Part shown: positions 18,478 through 28,677 of the stretch, in pieces
Numbering within the stretch: the stretch's first letter is position 1
How the letters are laid out: every line of letters starts with the position of its first letter
NCBI GenBank assembly: GCA_014324045.1
Contig: JACOMY010000004.1
Coordinates: 62,001 to 126,000, forward strand
Reading direction: 5' to 3'
Length of the DNA: 64,000 bases
DNA from: Rhodospirillales bacterium
Lineage (GTDB): Bacteria; Pseudomonadota; Alphaproteobacteria; Kiloniellales; JACOMY01
The notes under the pieces: model-generated
Database searches by the model: none
Seen by the model: the letters and a program-made list of their open reading frames with translations, nothing else
Told to the model about the DNA's origin: nothing
Translations under genes and position numbers: made by a program

Positions 18478-18652
18478 CCCGCCTCTCCCTTCCTGTCCAT
18501 GGGTGAAGCTCACAGTCAATCTCCTAGTTTGCCATGGAAAAAGATGCAAAGGCGCTTGCCTGAGCGAAGCGCCATCGCACCTTGGCAGTCTGCAACCTCA
18601 ACCGGCAAATAACAAGACCCGGCGGCAGCGATACGGTCACAAAACCGACGGC

Positions 18653-20854
18653 TTAGCCGAGGTCGCCGAGAGAGCGGAGCAAGACCTTGAGATAGAAGGT
18701 GTTGCCGGGATCCAACTCGCGATTGTCGAAACGGCTGCGTTCGAAAACAGCCTCGACGATCACACATTCGTCCTCGTAGCGAATGCCGCTGCGGGTCCGC
18801 AACGCCGTATCGTTCTCGATGTCCTGCAGATGCGAGGCATAGAGATACCAGTTCCCGGTCACCTGCGAGGAGGCACCGAAGGTAATCTGATTGCGGCCTT
18901 CCAGGATCTCTTCATCTTGGTCGTTCAGCAGAGCATCGGATTGCAAGTATTGCACGTTCAAACGCAGCCGCGGGACACCGGCCGAAAAGCTTATCTCGTT
19001 GCGGTCGAAGCTGACGCTTTTGGCGTCGGCGCTAAAACGCCAGGTTGCATCCATCCAGGGGCCGGGACTGGCGTAGAGGCCGCCGACGAGATTCGAGACC
19101 TTGTTCTCCAGGCCGGAACCGAATGGATAGACGCCCTTGTCGTCGAAGGGCCGATAGCTCTGTCCCAAGAGGAAACGGGCCGAACCCTCGTCCGGGGAGA
19201 ACAGCGACCATTCCGCACCATAGTCAACCCGCGGACCCGGCTGTACACGGTCGGCACCGGTAAAGCGGTTCATGGCGAAGAGGTTGGTGTCGTCGAACTC
19301 CAAATCCTGGGAATCCTCGTTGGGGATGCGGTTTGGATCGTTGTCACGGGTCGCCAAGACGCCCTGCACGATGGGCTCGAAGACGGTCTGCCAAGTGCCG
19401 ATATCCGCCGCCCATGGATAGCGCCACATGAGGGCAGCCTGAGGGTGGATGCGCCCCGCCAACTCCATACTCCCGTCGGACGGTGCAACCTCGCCGGGGT
19501 CGTCCAGATCGAAGTCGCTGATCCAATAGCCCTCGCCCTGTAGGCTGGCGGTAAAGCGGTAGCGATCGCCGATCGGCGAGATCAAGGGCAGCACCCACTC
19601 GCCCTGCATGTGAAGGCGCCGCGTATCGCGGCCTTCGACGCGGACCAGGTCGATTAGGCTGGCGTCGAAGGAGAAGACGCTGCCGTAGATCAAGGGGTCG
19701 CTAACCTGACTGATTGCCAAATAGGGCAGAGCTATAGGGATCTCTTCGGTATTATCTTCGCTGCTGAGCCCCTGGAAGCCGAACAGTCTGGCGGTCGCAT
19801 AGTTGCGCCCGCGAAAGCCTTCGACGGAAGCCTCCGATACGAAGGTCGCCGGCGTTCCCAGATCGTAGGTCCTGAGGTAGGTATCGTCGGTCGCGGCATC
19901 GATCTGGATGCTGCTGCGGTAGGTTTCGTCGATGTCGTAGTTCAGCCGCGTCTCGATGTGACCGCGAAAGGCCTTGTCGGTGGTGGATCCGTCGTCGTTC
20001 GCCCGGTCAGCCACAGTGGCGCTCCCGGCGATGAAGTAGTCCCCTTTGGAAAAGATCTTCCGGTACTCGGCTTGCATGACCGGCAGCTCCTTGGTTAGCC
20101 AGATCGGCGAGATGGTGGCGTCCGAGGTGTCGTCGAGAACAACGAAGAAGGGCGTCTCCAAGGTCAGGCCCAGCGCGCTGGAGGAACCGGCGGTCGGCGC
20201 CAAAAACCCGGTCTTACGGTCGACCGTCGGATCGGGATGGGTGAAATAGGGCGTGTAGAACACCGGCAAGCCGAAGATCTCGAAGGTTGCATCGCGGTAG
20301 GTGACACTCTGTTCCTCCTGGTTGTGCACCACCTTGCGCGCCTTTAGTTGCCACAGCGGCACAGGGGTCGGATCGCTCTCGCAGAGATCGCAGGGACTGT
20401 AGACCGCCTTGGTCAACTCTGTGCGATTGCCTTCCGTGCGCACAGCGCTGACCGCAGCCAGACGGCTCCGATCGCTCATCAGCAGACCGACGTCGCGCAC
20501 GAAGGCCTCGCGCAGATCGCCGGTGACCTCCGCATAGTCGGAGAAAATGACCTCGCCGGTCGGTTCCAGCAGGGCGACGTTGCCCGAAGCCGTGACCACA
20601 CCGCTGTCGGTGTTGTAGCTGACGCTGTCGGCAACCAGAATGCGCTGGCCTTGAAAGATCTCCACCTTGCCGCGGGCATTGAAGCTCGCGAGCTTCTCAT
20701 TGTAAGAGACCTCGTCGGCGGTAATGAGCGCGGGCCTGTCCTCGTCGAAGTCCTGGGCCGGGGCCGTACCGGACGACAGCACCACCAGCGCAATCGCTAC
20801 CGGCAGCCAGCCTACACGCCCGAGAGACCTCGTTGCCGCCATCCGCCTAGCCAT
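18653..20854 (-). CDS. lptD: LPS-assembly protein LptD
   Basis: 733 residues. A signal peptide (ends in APAQ) is followed by an OstA/LptA-like N-terminal domain (ITADEVSYNEKLASFNARG) and a long beta-strand-rich C-terminal barrel. LptD forms the outer-membrane gate that inserts lipopolysaccharide. Its start overlaps the lptG stop by eight bases; a second ATG lies four codons in. In many relatives surA and pdxA follow lptD; here the urt operon follows instead, so the block has been rearranged. Confidence 0.93.
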   Translation of the reverse strand: MARRMAATRSLGRVGWLPVAIALVVLSSGTAPAQDFDEDRPALITADEVSYNEKLASFNARGKVEIFQGQRILVADSVSYNTDSGVVTASGNVALLEPTGEVIFSDYAEVTGDLREAFVRDVGLLMSDRSRLAAVSAVRTEGNRTELTKAVYSPCDLCESDPTPVPLWQLKARKVVHNQEEQSVTYRDATFEIFGLPVFYTPYFTHPDPTVDRKTGFLAPTAGSSSALGLTLETPFFVVLDDTSDATISPIWLTKELPVMQAEYRKIFSKGDYFIAGSATVADRANDDGSTTDKAFRGHIETRLNYDIDETYRSSIQIDAATDDTYLRTYDLGTPATFVSEASVEGFRGRNYATARLFGFQGLSSEDNTEEIPIALPYLAISQVSDPLIYGSVFSFDASLIDLVRVEGRDTRRLHMQGEWVLPLISPIGDRYRFTASLQGEGYWISDFDLDDPGEVAPSDGSMELAGRIHPQAALMWRYPWAADIGTWQTVFEPIVQGVLATRDNDPNRIPNEDSQDLEFDDTNLFAMNRFTGADRVQPGPRVDYGAEWSLFSPDEGSARFLLGQSYRPFDDKGVYPFGSGLENKVSNLVGGLYASPGPWMDATWRFSADAKSVSFDRNEISFSAGVPRLRLNVQYLQSDALLNDQDEEILEGRNQITFGASSQVTGNWYLYASHLQDIENDTALRTRSGIRYEDECVIVEAVFERSRFDNRELDPGNTFYLKVLLRSLGDLG

Positions 20855-21980
20855 CCTCGCGGTAGAGCAGCACGGCTGTGCCGAGCAGCAAGCAGAGCGC
20901 TGCCGGGGTCCAGGTCGCCAGCAGCATCGGAAGCTTGTTTCCCATCCCCAGTGCGAACAGAAAGCTAGAGAAGAGATAGAGCAGGAAACCAGTCACCGCT
21001 GCCGCCGCCAGGATCAGGGCGGTGCCGCCGCGGCGCGGCGGCCGCAGGGTGAAGGCCGCCGCCAGCACCACCAGACCGGCAAAAAGCAGCGGCTGTGCCA
21101 AAAACTTCAGAAACTGCATGCGGATGCGCTCATTGGGAAAGCCGGCAGCGGCCAGGGACTGCGCATAGCTCGGCATCTCCCAGAAGGAGATTGTCTCCCA
21201 GGGTGCAAAGCTCTCGACCAGCGAGGCCAGAGTCATCCCGGTCGGCAGTTCGACCGACGCCAAACGCTCTGGCGGCTGTCCCGGCTTGATCTGGGTGACG
21301 TCGCGCAGCATCCAGAAGCCGCTCATCAGCTGGGCCGTAGCAGCATCCAGACGGCCAACGAAGCGGTCGCCGTCCGGCGCGAAGCGCAGAACCTGGACGC
21401 CGCGAACGAAAGCGCTGTTGCCGGCAGTCTCGTCGGCATGCAGGACATAGATTCCGCCGGGCTCCTGCTGACGCAACCAGAGGCCGCTCGGCCCCAGCGA
21501 GATGACGGAGCTTTTCCGGCGCAGATACTCGTCCTCCAGATAGGCGTGGCGCTTAAACAGCGCCGAAGAAATCGGCGAAATCACTGCAAATGTGACGATG
21601 CCGATGACTACGGCCACAACCACCGGGGGCAGCAAAATCTGCCAGACGTTGACCCCAGAGGCGCGCATCACCGTCAGTTCTTGGGTGCGGGTCAGACGCC
21701 AAAAGGTGCCGATGGCCGCTGCCAGCACAGCGAAACCCAGAACGTCGATGACAATCTTGGGCACTCGCAAAACCGCCATCTCGATCACCAAGCCAGCCGA
21801 GAGATCGGTGCGATTTCCGAAGCGATCCATCAAATCGGTAGCATTGCCGACCGTGATGATCAGGACCAGAATGCCGAAGACCAAGCAAAACCAGCCGATG
21901 AAGTGCCGCGCCAGATAGCGCCCCAGGCCCAAAGAGCTACGGCGCGGTTGGATGGTCAGGCGTAGGGTCGAACTGGTCAT
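20847..21980 (-). CDS. lptG: LPS export ABC transporter permease LptG
   Basis: 377 residues of the YjgP/YjgQ family with six membrane spans and a large periplasmic middle domain. Conserved text includes LGRYLARHFIGWF and WRLTRTQELTVMRASGVN, the cytoplasmic coupling helix that contacts LptB. With LptF it extracts LPS from the inner membrane. It overlaps lptF by four bases (ATGA) and lptD by eight, a tightly coupled operon. Confidence 0.95.
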   Translation of the reverse strand: MTSSTLRLTIQPRRSSLGLGRYLARHFIGWFCLVFGILVLIITVGNATDLMDRFGNRTDLSAGLVIEMAVLRVPKIVIDVLGFAVLAAAIGTFWRLTRTQELTVMRASGVNVWQILLPPVVVAVVIGIVTFAVISPISSALFKRHAYLEDEYLRRKSSVISLGPSGLWLRQQEPGGIYVLHADETAGNSAFVRGVQVLRFAPDGDRFVGRLDAATAQLMSGFWMLRDVTQIKPGQPPERLASVELPTGMTLASLVESFAPWETISFWEMPSYAQSLAAAGFPNERIRMQFLKFLAQPLLFAGLVVLAAAFTLRPPRRGGTALILAAAAVTGFLLYLFSSFLFALGMGNKLPMLLATWTPAALCLLLGTAVLLYREDG

Positions 21981-23101
21981 GCTGCTACCCTACGCCGGAA
22001 CCACGGCGTCGGCAGGTCGGGCCAACCGCGCGCCAGGACGTAGAAGCCAAGGACAATCGGAAGAAATGGAAAGAGGTAGACCAAAGGCGCCTTCGCCAGG
22101 TCCTGGTTCATCAAGTCCTGGCCCATGAAGTTCATGCCTTGCAGCCCTCCGATCAAGGCAGCCGCAACGGCGATTCGCAGGGGACGGCCACGGTGCGAGA
22201 ACTCGCCACCCAGTACGGCAACCAGTCCGATCACGGCATAAGCCACGGAATAGAGCGGTCCAATCACGCGCTGATGGAACTCAGCCCTCAGCGCGCGGTA
22301 CTTGTGCTCCTCGACGCTTTCCACCGCTTCGGGCCAGAGTAGTTCATGCAGAAACCGCTCTTTCGGATTGCGCCAGCGCGCCGTAGCCGGGCCGCTGAGC
22401 GGCGTCAGATCGACGGTGTAACGCTCGAATCCCAGGTTGGTGACTTCGCCAGTACGGCGGTTCAGCTCCTGACGGCTACCGTTGATCAAGAGCACCCGGC
22501 TCCGGTCATCTTTCTTGACCAAGGAGCCTTGCTCCGCGATCAAGGTGGTCGGCCGATCCTTGTCGCGACCGTCCTGTACGATGATGCCGCGCAGCGAGCC
22601 GTCCGCATCGCGTGTACGTACATAGACGGTTATGCGAGAGCCGATCTGGTTGAAGATTCCCTCTTGAATTAGCACGGAGGCATAGGACTGCGCGATGTCG
22701 GTCTGCTGATCCTTAAAGTTCCGGAATGAAAGTGGGAGGAAGTAGAAGGCGATCACATAGGCGATTGCAGTGACCGCAAAGGTCAGCACCAGAGCCGGGC
22801 GCGCCAAGCCCAGGTTGCCGAGCCCGCCGGACCGCATCACCACAAGCTCGCTCTCCTGGTTCAGGCGGTGATAGACGAAGAGGATAGAGACCACGGTCGC
22901 AATTGGCATGACGATGCCGAGGAAGCTGGGCATCAGCAGCAGAATGAAATGCAGAAATTGACTGGCCGGAAGACCGCGGTTGACCATGAAATCGACGAAG
23001 CGCAGGGACTGCGCCAGCCAGATCGCCAAGGTCAGGGCGACCGTTACCAAACCGGCCACCATGGCGAGTTGAATGAAGATGTATCGCGTCAACTGGCGCA
23101 T
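21977..23101 (-). CDS. lptF: LPS export ABC transporter permease LptF
   Basis: 374 residues from MRQLTRYIFIQLAMVAGL; longer readings upstream are not protein-like. Six membrane spans; the coupling helix is YHRLNQESELVVMRSGG. It partners LptG. The 250 bases to the divergent pepA start must carry the promoters of both units. lptB and lptC are not in the window. Confidence 0.94.
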   Translation of the reverse strand: MRQLTRYIFIQLAMVAGLVTVALTLAIWLAQSLRFVDFMVNRGLPASQFLHFILLLMPSFLGIVMPIATVVSILFVYHRLNQESELVVMRSGGLGNLGLARPALVLTFAVTAIAYVIAFYFLPLSFRNFKDQQTDIAQSYASVLIQEGIFNQIGSRITVYVRTRDADGSLRGIIVQDGRDKDRPTTLIAEQGSLVKKDDRSRVLLINGSRQELNRRTGEVTNLGFERYTVDLTPLSGPATARWRNPKERFLHELLWPEAVESVEEHKYRALRAEFHQRVIGPLYSVAYAVIGLVAVLGGEFSHRGRPLRIAVAAALIGGLQGMNFMGQDLMNQDLAKAPLVYLFPFLPIVLGFYVLARGWPDLPTPWFRRRVAA

Positions 23102-23351
23102 GACGGCCGTTGTCGTCTCCAATCGATGATCTAAGACCAAGACTCGGCCTGCGGTCCCCGCAGCCTCAAGCAGGCAATGCAGCGGTCCGGTTTCCTTGAC
23201 GGCCAGACCTTTGCAGGCGTCGCCTCTTCCGCTATAGGTGAAAGTCTGCCATGGCGTCCAGCCCGTGCAGAAAGAGGGCACTGCCCTTAATTCGGCACCA
23301 GTTGGCCTACAGTGGCCACCGTACCTCGACCCCGCTTTGTAGGATCGCGAC

Positions 23352-24848
23352 ATGCTGAAGATCGCCTTTTCCGATTCCACCCCCGCCAAGACCGGCGCCC
23401 TGGTCGTCGGTCTGACCCAAGACGGCAGCTTCACCGCCGCCGGCGCCGAGCTAGACGAAAAGACCGGGGGCATGTTGACGCGCGCGGTCGAGATCGCCGC
23501 CTTCAAAGGCAAGAAGTTCAAGATTTTAGAGGTTCTCGCCCCTCAGGGCTTGAGCAACAGCCGTGTCCTCGTCATTGGCATGGGCGATCCGGCCAGCTTG
23601 ACCGAACAGGACCTTATCGATACCGGCGGTGCCGTAACCGCACACCTGCTGGCCTGCGGCGAGGAACAGGCAAGTTGCCTGATCGGCGACGCAAAAGGCG
23701 CCCCGGACGCCGCCCAACGCGCCGCTCTCGGCGCCTACGGCGGTCTGCTACGCGCATATCGCTTCGACAAATACAAGACCAAAGAGGGCGAGGACGAGAA
23801 GCCGAAACTGAAGAAGATAACCCTTCATCTCTCCGACAAGGCTGCCGCCAAGCAGGTCTTCAAGCCGCTGGAGGCCATCGCAAAGGGCGTCTACCGTACC
23901 CGCGACCTGGTCTCCGAACCGGCCAACGCGATCTATCCCAAGTCCTTCGTCGCAGTCGCCAGGAAGCTGAGCCAGCTGGACCTCAAGATTTCGGTTCTGG
24001 GGCGCAAGGAGATGGAGAAGCTGGGCATGGGCTCCCTGCTGGGCGTCGCCCAGGGCTCGGCACAAGAGCCTCAGCTGCTGGTCCTGGAGTGGCGTGGCGC
24101 TGCGGACCCCGAGGCTGCGCCTGTGGCAATCTGCGGCAAGGGCGTCACCTTCGATACCGGCGGCATCTCGCTGAAACCGGCTGCCAACATGGAAGACATG
24201 AAGTGGGACATGGGCGGCGCCGGTGTCGTTATCGGTCTAATGGAGGCCCTGGCGCGGCGTAAGGCCAAGGCCAACGTGATCGGCTTCTGCGGCCTGGTCG
24301 AGAACATGCCGGACGGCAACGCGCAGCGGCCGGGCGACATTGTCACCTCTGCCTCAGGCCAAACCATCGAGATCATCAACACCGACGCCGAGGGCCGCCT
24401 GGTCCTAGCCGACGTGCTCTGGTACGCGCAGAAGGAGTTCAAGCCCAAGCTGGTGGTCGATCTCGCTACCTTGACCGGCGCCATCATCGTCGCGCTGGGC
24501 AAGGAGTATGCAGGTCTCTTCGGCAACGACGACGATCTCTGCGGGCAGTTGACCGCCGCCGGCGAAAGCGTCGCCGAACCGCTCTGGCGCATGCCGCTGG
24601 GCGAGGCCTACGACCGGTCAATCGACAGCGATGCCGCGGACATGAAGAACACCGGCAACCGCGCCGGCGGCTCAATCACTGCGGCCCAGTTCCTGCAGCG
24701 CTTCATCGACGAGGGAAGACCCTGGGCGCACCTAGACATCGCCGGCACCACCTGGCTGGAGAAGAGCAAGCACACGGCGGCCAAGGGCGCCAGCGCCTTC
24801 GGCGTGCGCCTGCTCGACCGCTTCATCGCCGACAATTACGAAGACTAG
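23352..24848 (+). CDS. pepA: leucyl aminopeptidase (M17), PepA
   Basis: 498 residues, full length. The C-terminal catalytic domain has GKGVTFDTGGISLKP and NTDAEGRLVLAD, which supply the two-metal ligands and catalytic Lys/Arg. It releases N-terminal amino acids, Leu preferred, in the cytoplasm; in some bacteria PepA also binds DNA. The position divergent from lptF and upstream of holC is conserved in alphaproteobacteria. A second M17 gene begins beyond the right edge (63228-64000). Confidence 0.96.
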   Translation: MLKIAFSDSTPAKTGALVVGLTQDGSFTAAGAELDEKTGGMLTRAVEIAAFKGKKFKILEVLAPQGLSNSRVLVIGMGDPASLTEQDLIDTGGAVTAHLLACGEEQASCLIGDAKGAPDAAQRAALGAYGGLLRAYRFDKYKTKEGEDEKPKLKKITLHLSDKAAAKQVFKPLEAIAKGVYRTRDLVSEPANAIYPKSFVAVARKLSQLDLKISVLGRKEMEKLGMGSLLGVAQGSAQEPQLLVLEWRGAADPEAAPVAICGKGVTFDTGGISLKPAANMEDMKWDMGGAGVVIGLMEALARRKAKANVIGFCGLVENMPDGNAQRPGDIVTSASGQTIEIINTDAEGRLVLADVLWYAQKEFKPKLVVDLATLTGAIIVALGKEYAGLFGNDDDLCGQLTAAGESVAEPLWRMPLGEAYDRSIDSDAADMKNTGNRAGGSITAAQFLQRFIDEGRPWAHLDIAGTTWLEKSKHTAAKGASAFGVRLLDRFIADNYED

Positions 24849-24926
24849 AGCAAAATTCGGACGACAAATAGTTGCGATTGGACGTCATCCTGACTCTAGC
24901 TGGCGAAAGGTAACGGGGGCGGACAC

Positions 24927-25376
24927 TTGGGCGAGGTACGCTTCTACCAACTCGGCCGCCGCCCTCTGGAGCAGGCCTTGACGGTGATGTTGGAGCGCTG
25001 CTACCGGCGTGGCCGAATCGCCTTGGTCCAGGCCGGATCGGCCGAGCGAGTCGAGGACCTGGCCACTTACCTCTGGACCTATCGAGAGCGAAGCTTCCTG
25101 CCGCACGGCACCCAAAAGGACGGCTTCGCCGACCGGCAGCCGATCTGGCTGACGGCAGAGGTAGAGAACCCCAACGGCGCCGAGGTGCTGTTCCTCACCG
25201 ACGGCGTCGAGCGTGCGGACCTGGGAGGCTTCGCCTTGGTCGTCGTCCTCTTCGACGGCGGCAACGACCAGCGCCTCAAAGCAGCCCGAGAGTACTGGCG
25301 CCGCCTGCGTGAGAGCGGCAGGACCCTGACCTACTGGGCCGAGGACGAAAGCGGGCATTGGACACAGAAGATGTGA
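24927..25376 (+). CDS. holC: DNA polymerase III chi subunit
   Basis: 149 residues from a TTG start. Recognised by the N-terminus EVRFYQLGRRPLEQALTVML, the DLATYLWTYRERSFLPHG stretch and the downstream PIWLT segment, all typical of HolC. Chi links the clamp loader to single-stranded DNA binding protein. It lies 78 bases after pepA on the same strand. Its partner subunit gene dnaX lies at 60304-61985 and is damaged there. Confidence 0.9.
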   Translation: MGEVRFYQLGRRPLEQALTVMLERCYRRGRIALVQAGSAERVEDLATYLWTYRERSFLPHGTQKDGFADRQPIWLTAEVENPNGAEVLFLTDGVERADLGGFALVVVLFDGGNDQRLKAAREYWRRLRESGRTLTYWAEDESGHWTQKM

Positions 25377-26154
25377 TTACGTCGGAACAAAGTCCGGGTA
25401 GATAGCCTCATCTGCGACAAAGGTTTTCTTTAAAGTCAATGTTCTACGTTACTTGGGGCGAATGACTGTGAGCGCGAAGTGCTCCAGAAAGCCCCGTTCA
25501 ACCCAACGGCACGCAGACCTTTGGCATGCCACCGACGGTTGCCGCTCAGAAAGAACTCTCCCAGCTGCGGCGGCACCTGCGTGGTCGAGAGCAGTTGATG
25601 TGTCTGGCCACGGCGATAGATCCGGTGCTGGAAGAAATAGGCCAGGATGCGTGCCGACGCAGTCCTCACTGCGCCGTGCCGTGGGACGTAGGAAAAGACA
25701 CCCTCTGATCTGGTCCCTCGGCATCGAGCCCCGCGCAGAAGATCATCAATTCCCGGTCCGAGACCGCCTGCGCTGCCCTGAGAAGTGAAAGACGGTAAAG
25801 TCCGACTCCTCCGGCACGCCGCCGCGGGGCAGGCGCCCCTCGGTCATCCGGGCCAAGCAGGGCTTGTCGACGACCAGGATGTGCACCGGGGATGGCGTGC
25901 AGAGCAAGCCGAAGAAGCTGGGCCGAAGCGTTAGGGAAACAGAACGCGGATTCACACGTTCGAGGGTGGCAGGCCGGGACTGTTCACCTCGATGCGCAGC
26001 GGGCGCTCCACCTTGGTCGGGCGACAGTTGCTCCCAGCGGTAGCCGAGTTCGCGCCATTTCATCTCCTTCGGCGGCAACTCTTGGCTCCTAGCCTGACCG
26101 TTCAGGACCCGGGACCGGAGAAGTGACGATGAACGGCGGCGGCTGAGGCAAAGA
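25377..26154. other. long intergenic stretch, no intact gene
   Basis: 778 bases between the convergent ends of holC and the ABC-F gene. Minus-strand readings hold protein-like fragments, such as SPVHILVVDKPCLARMTEG (about 25850-25890) and RILAYFFQHRIYRRGQT (about 25600-25650), but in different frames with stops between. This could be a decayed gene. No family was recognised. Confidence 0.4.
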
Positions 26155-28023
26155 CTATCCCTCCTCCAACGCACTCTGGGCCGAGAGCCAGATCTCTTCG
26201 GTTCTCTCGATCGCCGCCACGATCTCGGCATGCTTGCTGCGCAAGGCCTTCAGTTCCGCCGCAGGCCGGCAATAGCTGGCGGGATCGGCCAGGCGCTGCT
26301 CCAGGATGTCTTTTGCCTTGTTCAAGGTCTCCAGCCGCTGTTCGGCCTGGGAGACCACACGCTTCAAGTGCCCCTGCTCTGCACGTTTGGCAGGGGCCGG
26401 CTTGACCCGCGGCGCTTTTAGCTTGTCTGCAGCCTTGGCGCGGGCCTCCTTCTCTAGCTGGCGCTCGTTCAAGACCTGGCGGCGATAGTCTTCCAGGTCG
26501 CCCTCGAAGGCGCGAAGCCTGCCGCCGGCTATCAGCCACAGACGGTCGGTAACGAGATTCAAAAGGTGAGGATCGTGGCTCACAACCACGGCGGCGCCGG
26601 GAAAGTCGTTTAATGCCTCGATCAAGCCGTCGCGGGCCTCCATGTCCAGGTGATTGGTCGGCTCGTCCAGCAACAGCAGCTGCGGCGCCTGGCGCGTCAC
26701 CAAGGCGAACACCAGCCGCGCCTTTTCGCCGCCGGAGAGATGGCGCACCGGCGTGTCCACCCTCTCCGCGTCCAGACCGAACTGAGCCAGATGCGCGCGA
26801 TGGCGCTGCGGCACACCTCTTGGGTCATCGCGCAGCATCAGGGTCAAGGGCGTTGTCTCCGGGTCCAGTTGGTCGGCCTGATCCTGTGCGTAGTAGCCCA
26901 CCTTGAGCCGCGGCGGCCGCGTCATCCCGCCGGCCAGCGGCCTCAACTGCCCGGCCAGCAGGCGAATCAGAGTGGTCTTGCCGCTGCCGTTAGCCCCCAA
27001 CAGACCCACCCGGTCGTCGGGATCGAGGCGAAAGCTGACGTTCTTCAAGACCGGCCTGTCTGCGGCATAGCCCACAAAAACCCGGTCTACCGCCAAGAGC
27101 GGCGGCGCCACCGTCTGCGGCGCCGGAAAGGTGAAGCGGCTCTCGCGTCGATTGCCCAGCGGCACGATCGGCTCCAGCTTGGCCAGAGTCTTCAGGCGTG
27201 CCTGGGCTTGGCGGGCCTTGGAGGCCTTGTAGCGGAAGCGGTCGACGAAGGACTGTATGTGCTTGCGCTGCGCCTCCTGCTTGGCCGCCACCGCAGCCTG
27301 CTGGGCCTGGCGTTCCCGGCGAGTGCGCTGGAAGGTCTCGTAGTTGCCCTCGTAGGCCACCAGTTTACCTCCGTCCAGGTGGATGATTCGGTTGACCGCG
27401 CTATCCAACAGGCGCCGGTCGTGGCTGACCAGCAGCAGGCTGCCTGGATAGCGGGCCAGAAAGCCTTCGAGCCAGAGCGTCGCCTCAAGATCCAGGTGGT
27501 TGCTAGGCTCGTCCAGCAGCAACAGCTCCGGCTGACGGAACAGAAGCGAGGCCAGGGCCACACGCATACGCCACCCGCCGGAGAACTCCGAGGCCGGGCG
27601 TGCCTGCTGGGCGCCGGAGAAACCGAGGCCGGCCAGAATACGAGCCGCCCGACCGGGCGCGGAGTCGGCACCGATGGTGCGCAGACGTTCGTGCATATCG
27701 GCCAGGCACGCGGGATCAGCGCAGTCCTCCGCCTCGGCCAAGAGGCGGCTACGCTCCTCGTCGGCGGAGAGCACGATGTCGATCAGCGCGCGCGAGCCGC
27801 CCGGCGGCTCTTGCGTCAGATGGCCGACGCGCCAGCCGCCGGTAATTTCCAAGCTGCCGGCATCGGCCTGCAGCTGGCCTTCGATCAGGCGCAGCAGCGT
27901 GGTCTTGCCGGCACCGTTGGGACCGACCAGCCCCACCCGCTGTCCGCAAGAGACACTTGCCGATGCATCTTCCAGGAGCGGGCGCCCGGCGACCCGAAGG
28001 GTAATCTTATCGAGACGAAGCAT
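26155..28023 (-). CDS. ABC-F family ATPase (YheS-type)
   Basis: 622 residues with two ATP-binding domains and no membrane segment. First domain: Walker [10 protein letters not shown], signature EFSGGWRMRVALA, LLDEPSNHLD. The linker carries the FRYKASKARQAQARLKTL stretch of the P-site tRNA interaction motif. Second domain: Walker A GANGSGKTT, signature [21 protein letters not shown] charged coiled-coil C-terminus follows. ABC-F proteins act on the ribosome; the linker is closest to YheS, less so to Uup or EttA (EttA is at 56265-57938). Confidence 0.9.
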   Translation of the reverse strand: MLRLDKITLRVAGRPLLEDASASVSCGQRVGLVGPNGAGKTTLLRLIEGQLQADAGSLEITGGWRVGHLTQEPPGGSRALIDIVLSADEERSRLLAEAEDCADPACLADMHERLRTIGADSAPGRAARILAGLGFSGAQQARPASEFSGGWRMRVALASLLFRQPELLLLDEPSNHLDLEATLWLEGFLARYPGSLLLVSHDRRLLDSAVNRIIHLDGGKLVAYEGNYETFQRTRRERQAQQAAVAAKQEAQRKHIQSFVDRFRYKASKARQAQARLKTLAKLEPIVPLGNRRESRFTFPAPQTVAPPLLAVDRVFVGYAADRPVLKNVSFRLDPDDRVGLLGANGSGKTTLIRLLAGQLRPLAGGMTRPPRLKVGYYAQDQADQLDPETTPLTLMLRDDPRGVPQRHRAHLAQFGLDAERVDTPVRHLSGGEKARLVFALVTRQAPQLLLLDEPTNHLDMEARDGLIEALNDFPGAAVVVSHDPHLLNLVTDRLWLIAGGRLRAFEGDLEDYRRQVLNERQLEKEARAKAADKLKAPRVKPAPAKRAEQGHLKRVVSQAEQRLETLNKAKDILEQRLADPASYCRPAAELKALRSKHAEIVAAIERTEEIWLSAQSALEEG

Positions 28024-28168
28024 GCGGGCCGGATAGCATGGCAGCAGCCCTGCGTGCTATGGCCGCTGTGGCTTGCCCGGCGCCCACGCTGTCTACATAC
28101 TGTCCCCGCTTGCGGCCCAGCGGGCTCGCGAGATTCTCCTTTCATACCAGCAGCCAAGGAGGCCCCCC

Positions 28169-28591
28169 ATGGCCCTCGAGCGCACCTTTTCCATCATTAA
28201 GCCGGATGCCACCCGGCGCAACCTCACCGGCAAGATCGTCGCGCGCTTCGAAGAGGCCGGCCTGCGTGTGGTCGCCCAGAAGCGCATCCGCATGACCCGC
28301 GAGCAGGCCGAGGGTTTCTACAGCGTGCACCGCGAGCGGCCTTTCTTCAACGACCTCTGCAGCTTCATGACCTCCGGCCCGGTCGTGGTCCAGGTCCTTG
28401 AGGGCGAGGACGCCATTGCCAAGAACCGCGAGATCATGGGGGCCACCGATCCGGCCAATGCCGATGCCGGCAGCATTCGCGCCGACTTTGCCGAATCGAT
28501 CGAAGCCAACTCCGTGCACGGCTCCGATGCGCCGGAGACTGCAGCGGCCGAAATAGGATATTTTTTCGCCAAGACCGAGATCGTCGGCTAA
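28169..28591 (+). CDS. ndk: nucleoside diphosphate kinase
   Basis: 140 residues, standard length. It moves the gamma-phosphate between nucleoside di- and triphosphates through a phospho-His. The active site is H117 in [12 protein letters not shown], and the N-terminus [11 protein letters not shown] is canonical. AAGGAGG precedes the ATG. It diverges from the ABC-F gene with about 145 bases between. Confidence 0.97.
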   Translation: MALERTFSIIKPDATRRNLTGKIVARFEEAGLRVVAQKRIRMTREQAEGFYSVHRERPFFNDLCSFMTSGPVVVQVLEGEDAIAKNREIMGATDPANADAGSIRADFAESIEANSVHGSDAPETAAAEIGYFFAKTEIVG

Positions 28592-28677
28592 CAAAGCGGA
28601 CAGGTCCGCGCGCGGCGGGCGGACTCAATCCTCTCAACATACATCTGGGACGCGAGGGTGCGCTCGCCCTCTTCCCC

